From: GCA-016699895 sp964633435
GTDB taxonomy: Bacteria > Patescibacteriota > Saccharimonadia > Saccharimonadales > Saccharimonadaceae
DNA length: 64,000 nt
Assembly: GCA_964633435.1 (NCBI GenBank)
Contig: CAZWHA010000001.1
Span: forward strand, 1-64,000
Direction: 5' to 3'
Shown: positions 59,248 through 64,000 of the stretch, piece by piece
How positions within the stretch are numbered: position 1 is the stretch's first letter
How the letters are laid out: each line of letters starts with the position of its first letter
The notes under the pieces: generated by a model
What the model saw: the letters and a program-made list of their open reading frames with translations, nothing else
Told to the model about the DNA's origin: nothing
Database searches by the model: none
Made by a program: the position numbers and the translations under genes

Positions 59248-60525
59248 TTAATAGTAGAGCCGCGACGTTGAATAGTCATCTTCGTAGCCTGCTGGGTAGC
59301 TATAGGCTGACATAAATTGCTGCTCGATCTTTTCAATCTCGGCCTTGAGATCGTTGAAAGTCGTATCTGCTGTTGGAATCGTGACGGTCGGGTTGTTGTT
59401 GAACTTGGTCGTGAACTCTGCGGACAGCTCGGCATTCGAACCTTTGTTGCTCAGGGCGACCTTGTTCATGGTGTGCGACCAGCCGTCTATCCACAGGTCT
59501 ATGTGTACATTATCGCTAGACGTCGTATCGGCGCCTGATGCAATAGCAGCGATAGACTCCGCGAGGTTTTCGCTCATGCAGTCATCGAGCGCAGCAACAA
59601 ACTTCGTCTTGGCAACAGCGGTAAAGAATTTTTTGGCTTCACTGCTGCTGACTGGGGTCAGGCGATAGATAGTACCATTGGCATCGCTGCCCCGGGTCTC
59701 TATCACGAACAGTGGATTAGCCTTGTAGATAGCAACCAACTCATTGCGTAACGCGGCATCTTTACTGAGTTTTGCCGTCTCATTCTCGAGACACTTCGTC
59801 TCTTTGCTAGATTCGTCGCTGCCATTTAACGTATCTAGGTCGGTGGCTTTGATCACTACCCACTTGCCGTCTATTTTGTCGAGCAGGCTGCCGTAATACG
59901 CGTCGATCATCGCGACGTACTCTGTCCCCATCGAGTCCATAGCAGAACGCAGACCACTCAGTTTGACATAGGATTCGTCGGCGCTCCCTGCCGCCTGAGC
60001 ACTGAGTTTATAGGTCTGGCCACTGACCGTAACCCCAACCTCTGCGTCCACTGATTGTTGTCGAGCTTCGTTAGTAGCAGATTTAAGAGTAACATCGACA
60101 GAGCTACCGGATAGCTTGACCGAGATAGTGCCCTCAGTGCTGCCACTCTTTGCCGCAAGCACTTTTGAAAAGGCGTCAAGGACAACATTAGTTGGGTTAT
60201 TATAGACTAAGAAGTACCACAAACACGCTGCGGCCAATCCCAGTAGTAGGACCGATCCTGAAATGATACCGATCAGCAGGCGTTTCTTTGGCTTTTTAAC
60301 AGGTGGCACTGGTGCCATATTGTCCATCGAGTTTGGCTGGATCGGCTGTCCTGATCCAGCGGCGCTACCTGGAAACAAGCTAGGTTGTAGTGGCTCTACT
60401 GGTTCGATTTGCTCAACCGACTGCACCGGCGGCACTACCTGCTGAACTGGCTGGTCAGGCTGTACTAATGGCTCGATTGACGGAATTTGATTAGGTGTTT
60501 GCTGATCCTGTTGTTGCGGTCCCAT
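59248..60525 (-). CDS. Membrane-anchored protein with Pro/Gln-rich cytoplasmic region, unknown
   Basis: This protein has 425 residues. Residues 1-78 are Pro/Gln/Val-rich, then KKPKKR and a membrane helix at about 84-108 (LIGIISGSVLLLGLAAACLW). The outer domain (about 115-425) is rich in Ser/Thr and has a beta-rich start (GTISVKLSGSSVDVTLKSAT) with two cysteines, recalling LppX/LprG-like lipid-carrier lipoproteins in layout only. No family is claimed. It stands alone downstream of nrdJ. Confidence 0.65.
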   Translation of the reverse strand: MGPQQQDQQTPNQIPSIEPLVQPDQPVQQVVPPVQSVEQIEPVEPLQPSLFPGSAAGSGQPIQPNSMDNMAPVPPVKKPKKRLLIGIISGSVLLLGLAAACLWYFLVYNNPTNVVLDAFSKVLAAKSGSTEGTISVKLSGSSVDVTLKSATNEARQQSVDAEVGVTVSGQTYKLSAQAAGSADESYVKLSGLRSAMDSMGTEYVAMIDAYYGSLLDKIDGKWVVIKATDLDTLNGSDESSKETKCLENETAKLSKDAALRNELVAIYKANPLFVIETRGSDANGTIYRLTPVSSSEAKKFFTAVAKTKFVAALDDCMSENLAESIAAIASGADTTSSDNVHIDLWIDGWSHTMNKVALSNKGSNAELSAEFTTKFNNNPTVTIPTADTTFNDLKAEIEKIEQQFMSAYSYPAGYEDDYSTSRLYY

Positions 60526-60643
60526 GATTCTCCTATGCAGTTATGGTTAGTTTGCACCAATTCTACCTGAAAGACAGCTGGCACGCAAGAGAAAAAACGC
60601 TCCACCCGGAGCGCCTTTTCTATCAGATAACTTGCGGTGTCAT

Positions 60644-63595
60644 CTACGAACAACCCGAGGTTGAACCGCACAGCTCGCAGATGTGGCACGAGCCAGCTGG
60701 GCGCATTTTGACGCCGCAGTTCATACAGATCGGCGCATCCTCGTTGACGCCTTTGCTCTCCATCAGTTCGGCAGTCGAGTGTGGCGCAGCCGCGGTCGAA
60801 GCAACCGTCACCGGACGAACGACTTCGACTTTTTCGAGCTTTTCAGGATTCTCGATCTCGGCATCGTCCGTTTCCTCGACGTCCTCTGGGATGTCATCAC
60901 TGAAATCCTTGTCCGAGTCAATATTCACAGGATGATACTCGCCAGTTTCAATCGCCCGAGCGCGCTCGTCGGTGGTATAGATACCATACGAAGCCCTCGT
61001 GTCAAACGGCAGGTAATCGAGTGCCAAACGGCGGAAGATATAGTCGATTGGGCTCTGCGCAAAGCGGATATCTGGGTCATTAGTCATGCCAGCCGGTTCA
61101 AAGCGCATGTTAATGAACTTTTCAACGAACTTTTCGAGTGGTACACCGTACTGCAAACCAACCGATACCGAGATCGAAAAGGCATCCATCAGGCCAGCCA
61201 GGGTTGAACCCTGTTTCGCCACCTTTAGAAAGACTTCGCCGAGGCCATCATCTGGGTACGAGCCAGCGGTGATATAGCCGTCTGCCCCGCCGACTGAGTA
61301 CGAATAGGTACGAGCCGGACGTGTGCTCGGCAATTTGTGGCGTACCGGGCGGTGCTCTTCGGATGAAGCTTCGGCAACCGCAGCAGCTTCAACCTTGGTC
61401 TCCTTTTTCTTGCCATCAGATAGCGGCTGACCAACTTTACAGTTATCGCGGTAAATGGCGATAGCCTTGAGGCCCATTTTCCAACCTTCCATATAGATTT
61501 CCTCGATATCTTCGATGGTAGCTGATTCTGGCATATTGACGGTTTTGCTGATCGCGCCCGACAGGAACGGCTGGACCGCCGCCATCATACGAATATGACC
61601 CATCGGTTCAATCGCACGATCTCCGACCGCACAGTCAAAAATGCTGTAATGTTCGAGTTTCAGGTCTGGCGCACCAACAACATTACCGTTCTGCGAGATG
61701 TGATCGACGATCTGTTGGATCTGATTCTCATCATACCCAAGCGTCTCGAGCGCTCGCGGAATGGTTTGGTTCACGATCTGCATGGAACCGCCACCAACTA
61801 ACTTTTTGAATTTGACCAGTGAAAAGTCTGGTTCGATACCCGTGGTATCACAGTCCATCATGAAACCGATTGTACCGGTCGGCGCCAAGAGCGATGCCTG
61901 CGAGTTGCGCCAGCCAGCTTCGGCACCGAGCTTGATGCCGTCTTCCCATTCGCGGTTAGCTGCAAAAATGATATCCTCGGCGTTAATGTGCAGATCCTGA
62001 TCAACGATCTGGTCCGTTTCCTTGAGGCTAGCCGCCGCGTGCTTACGCATAACGTTTTTGTGCGGTTCGGCATTGTTGGCGTAACCAGCATACGGGCCAA
62101 CCGCAGCCGCCATTTCGGCCGAGCGGCGATAGGCTGCGCCGGTCATCAGGCTGGTGATAGCCGCAGCCACACTCTGACCCTCAGGGCTATCGTATGGCAA
62201 GCCAATGGCCATCAATAGCGCACCTAGGTTGGCGTAACCGATACCGAGCTGGCGAAACTTCCGCGTATTTTCGGTAATTTTCTCTGTCGGGAAATCACCA
62301 AAGCTAACTGACAGATCCATCGCGGTAAAAATCACTTCGACGGCATGAACGAACTTGTCGATGTCGAATTCGCCGTCCTCGTTCAGGAATTTCAGCAGGT
62401 TGATGCTGGCCAGGTTACAAGACGAGTTGTCAATCGACATATATTCTGAACACGGGTTGCTAGCAGTAATCTTGCTATCATTTGGCAACGTATGCCAAGC
62501 GTTAATCGTATCGTCATATTGAATACCAGGATCAGCACAAGCCCAGGCGGCTTTGCTCATTTTACGGAACAGTTCGCGCGCATCAACCGTCTCAATGACG
62601 TCGCCAGTGCGGCGAGCCCGCAAACCAAACGGCGCTCCCGCCTCGACCGCCCGCATAAATTCGTCACTGACGCGGACACTGTTGTTGGCGTTTTGGTACT
62701 GGACCGAGTAGCTGTCTTTGCCATCGAGATCCATATCAAACCCAGCATCCCGCAGAGCACGGATCTTTTCTTCTTCGCGTTCCTTGGTCTCGATAAAGGA
62801 TTCGATGTCCGGATGGTCGACATCCAGCACCACCATTTTGGCCGCGCGACGCGTCGCACCACCGCTGGCAATAGTACCGGCCGAAGCATCAGCGCCACGC
62901 ATAAACGATACTGGGCCACTAGCTTTGCCGCCAGAGGCTAAACCTTCTTTGCTGCCGCGCAGTCGTGATAGGTTGACGCCAGCACCCGAGCCGCGCTTGA
63001 AAATGCGACCTTCTTCGACGTACCAGTTGAGGATTGCTTCCATGCTGTCCTCGACGCCCAGGATGAAACAAGCGCTCACCTGCTGTGGAGCATCGGTCCC
63101 AACGTTGAACCAGACTGGTGAATTAAAGCTAAAAACTTGGTGCAGCAGCATCCATTTTAATTCGTTCTCAAAAACCTTGGCGTCACGAGGTGTCGCAAAA
63201 TAGTCGTCCTTTTTACCCTGTTCGACATATTTGTTCACCACCCGATCAATCAGCTGTTTGAGGGAGTTTTCGCGGTCATCAGCACCGAGCACACCACGGA
63301 AATATTTGCTGGTCACGATCTGGCTGGCGTTAATACTCCAAAAATCCGGGAATTCTACGCCGCGCTGTTCGAACGTGATCGAACCATCGCGCCAGTTGGT
63401 CATTACCACATCACGCTTTTCCCAGGTCACCTCGCTATAGGGATCAACATTTAGCGTCGAAAAGACATTGTCAAACGTTAATTTTTTTCCATCATTTGTC
63501 CGCGCACTTTTCGTTGTCTTTTCATTATTCGCGCCCTCACCCCCAGCATCGGATCTCGCGTTCCGTGCACCAAAAATTCTTCCCTCTCGAGCCAT
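60644..63595 (-). CDS. nrdJ: Class II (B12-dependent) ribonucleoside-diphosphate reductase
   Basis: NrdJ makes deoxynucleotides using adenosylcobalamin and needs no oxygen, so one enzyme serves in both air and anaerobiosis. The 983-residue protein has VSACFILGVEDSMEA, RGSGAGVNLSRLRGS, NPCSEYMSIDNSSCNLASIN (active-site region), DCDTTGIEPDFSLVKFK and a C-terminal zinc-ribbon-like CMNCGVKM...CHICELCG. No cobalamin synthesis is seen, so the vitamin must be scavenged. Its leader has GAGGGG. The promoter carries two NrdR-like boxes. Confidence 0.96.
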   Translation of the reverse strand: MAREGRIFGARNARSDAGGEGANNEKTTKSARTNDGKKLTFDNVFSTLNVDPYSEVTWEKRDVVMTNWRDGSITFEQRGVEFPDFWSINASQIVTSKYFRGVLGADDRENSLKQLIDRVVNKYVEQGKKDDYFATPRDAKVFENELKWMLLHQVFSFNSPVWFNVGTDAPQQVSACFILGVEDSMEAILNWYVEEGRIFKRGSGAGVNLSRLRGSKEGLASGGKASGPVSFMRGADASAGTIASGGATRRAAKMVVLDVDHPDIESFIETKEREEEKIRALRDAGFDMDLDGKDSYSVQYQNANNSVRVSDEFMRAVEAGAPFGLRARRTGDVIETVDARELFRKMSKAAWACADPGIQYDDTINAWHTLPNDSKITASNPCSEYMSIDNSSCNLASINLLKFLNEDGEFDIDKFVHAVEVIFTAMDLSVSFGDFPTEKITENTRKFRQLGIGYANLGALLMAIGLPYDSPEGQSVAAAITSLMTGAAYRRSAEMAAAVGPYAGYANNAEPHKNVMRKHAAASLKETDQIVDQDLHINAEDIIFAANREWEDGIKLGAEAGWRNSQASLLAPTGTIGFMMDCDTTGIEPDFSLVKFKKLVGGGSMQIVNQTIPRALETLGYDENQIQQIVDHISQNGNVVGAPDLKLEHYSIFDCAVGDRAIEPMGHIRMMAAVQPFLSGAISKTVNMPESATIEDIEEIYMEGWKMGLKAIAIYRDNCKVGQPLSDGKKKETKVEAAAVAEASSEEHRPVRHKLPSTRPARTYSYSVGGADGYITAGSYPDDGLGEVFLKVAKQGSTLAGLMDAFSISVSVGLQYGVPLEKFVEKFINMRFEPAGMTNDPDIRFAQSPIDYIFRRLALDYLPFDTRASYGIYTTDERARAIETGEYHPVNIDSDKDFSDDIPEDVEETDDAEIENPEKLEKVEVVRPVTVASTAAAPHSTAELMESKGVNEDAPICMNCGVKMRPAGSCHICELCGSTSGCS

Positions 63596-63637
63596 GCTAC
63601 CCCCTCACGTTACGTTATTTATTTAAGTGTTGCCCGA

Positions 63638-63686
63638 ACACTATATCTATTGTAGCACTTGGTAAAAATAACGCTATATGTAGTTT
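63638..63686 (-). promoter_or_regulatory. nrdJ promoter with tandem NrdR-like boxes
   Basis: Box 1 ACACTATATCTATTGT (63638-63653) and box 2 ACGCTATATGTAGTTT (63671-63686), as read on the plus strand, each match the NrdR consensus ACAcwATATAwwGTGT well and start 33 bases apart. Box 1 overlaps the -10 TACAAT (63654-63649). NrdR represses reductase genes when dNTP or ATP/dATP signals are high. Confidence 0.65.
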
Positions 63687-63722
63687 TTACAACATACAGA
63701 ACGCCTGTTATCGCTAGCGGTT

Positions 63723-64000
63723 TTAGGCCCCTAATCGGGCGACGGCAAAGCTAACAATCACCGCCGACAGAATGGCGATAATCAGGCCAATGATGGCCTT
63801 TAAGATAATATCTTGGGCCTTTTTCGTCTCGTCGGGTGACCCACGCGAAGTCACATAGCGAAAGCCGCCATACACCAAATAGCCAACCGCCATCAGCCCC
63901 ACAATGCGCAGGGCGATATCGATGAGGTTGAGAGCAATTACAAACACCGTAGTAGCCGGCGAGCCGCCTTCGATCTTGATATTGTCAGTGCCGTTGTCGC
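63723..64000 (-). CDS. VirB2/pilin-like small membrane protein, 5' end beyond window
   Basis: The frame runs from the stop at 63723 to the window edge without a start being required. The visible end has two long helices (VIALNLIDIALRIVGLMAVG and IILKAIIGLIIAILSAVIVS) around YGGFRYVTSRGSPDETKKA, typical of the VirB2/TrbC-like pilin family found in type IV secretion-like loci of CPR. The residues before the first helix (SPATTVF) suggest a secreted N-terminus beyond the edge. The full gene and its neighbours lie outside the window. Confidence 0.75.
   Translation of the reverse strand, partial: DNGTDNIKIEGGSPATTVFVIALNLIDIALRIVGLMAVGYLVYGGFRYVTSRGSPDETKKAQDIILKAIIGLIIAILSAVIVSFAVARLGA

Noticed and set aside
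1..64000. CRISPR arrays, insertion sequences, prophage
   Set aside because: No regularly spaced repeats, transposase or phage structural genes were seen; the only integrase-like gene is a housekeeping Xer recombinase without attachment sites.

Overview
The window looks like the chromosome of a Patescibacteria/CPR bacterium, most probably a Saccharibacteria (TM7) relative. This is inferred from the gene set, since no rRNA is present. The G+C content is about half, the genes are densely packed, and the standard code is used (TGA acts as a stop). There is a complete inner-membrane type IV pilus set with no secretin, a class II (B12) ribonucleotide reductase, a DNA polymerase I without a working proofreading site, and almost no biosynthesis. 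Two items point to exchange with Actinobacteria, the usual hosts of Saccharibacteria: a WhiB-domain regulator overlapping polA, and a G+C-rich island carrying an actinobacterial-style secreted repeat protein.

Layout: 1-2.3 kb holds a HAD 5'-nucleotidase, a small promoter-to-terminator transcript and tmRNA. 2.3-5.4 kb holds comM/yifB, infC-rpmI-rplT and RNase P RNA. 5.4-12 kb holds a Nudix-RNase H fusion, an M50 protease, rpmB, a metallo-beta-lactamase-fold protein, a winged-helix/nucleotidyltransferase, miaA, an alkyltransferase-like protein, thrS and tRNA-Val. 12-18 kb holds a second small transcript, a processive membrane glycosyltransferase, four tRNAs, TspO, a foldase, a PH-domain protein and ndk. 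18-32.2 kb holds xerC-type recombinase and the type IV pilus locus (four minor prepilins, pilD, a GT-C glycosyltransferase, pilA, pilC, pilT, pilB, a small membrane protein, pilO, pilN, pilM). 32.2-37.6 kb holds ychF (with an in-frame palindromic insert), tlyA, a serine hydrolase and efp-rpsR-ssb-rpsF. 37.6-43.1 kb encodes large surface proteins, including the G+C-rich island. 43.1-50.8 kb holds polA, the WhiB protein, a P-loop kinase, rpoD and a primase lacking its zinc ligands. 50.8-58.4 kb holds envelope and signalling proteins: a PP2C phosphatase protein split by a false scaffold gap, a 1195-residue M15-peptidase-like membrane protein with a short upstream ORF, and a lipoprotein. 58.4-64 kb holds mmcQ/yjbR, orn, a membrane protein, nrdJ with tandem NrdR-like boxes, and a truncated VirB2/pilin-like gene.

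A recurrent architecture runs through the window. An extended -10 element (TGnTAnaaT) lies only 6-8 nt upstream of the start codon of about 19 ORFs on both strands, which predicts leaderless transcripts for genes that head transcription units. Genes inside operons instead use Shine-Dalgarno sites or TAATG/TGATG stop-start coupling.
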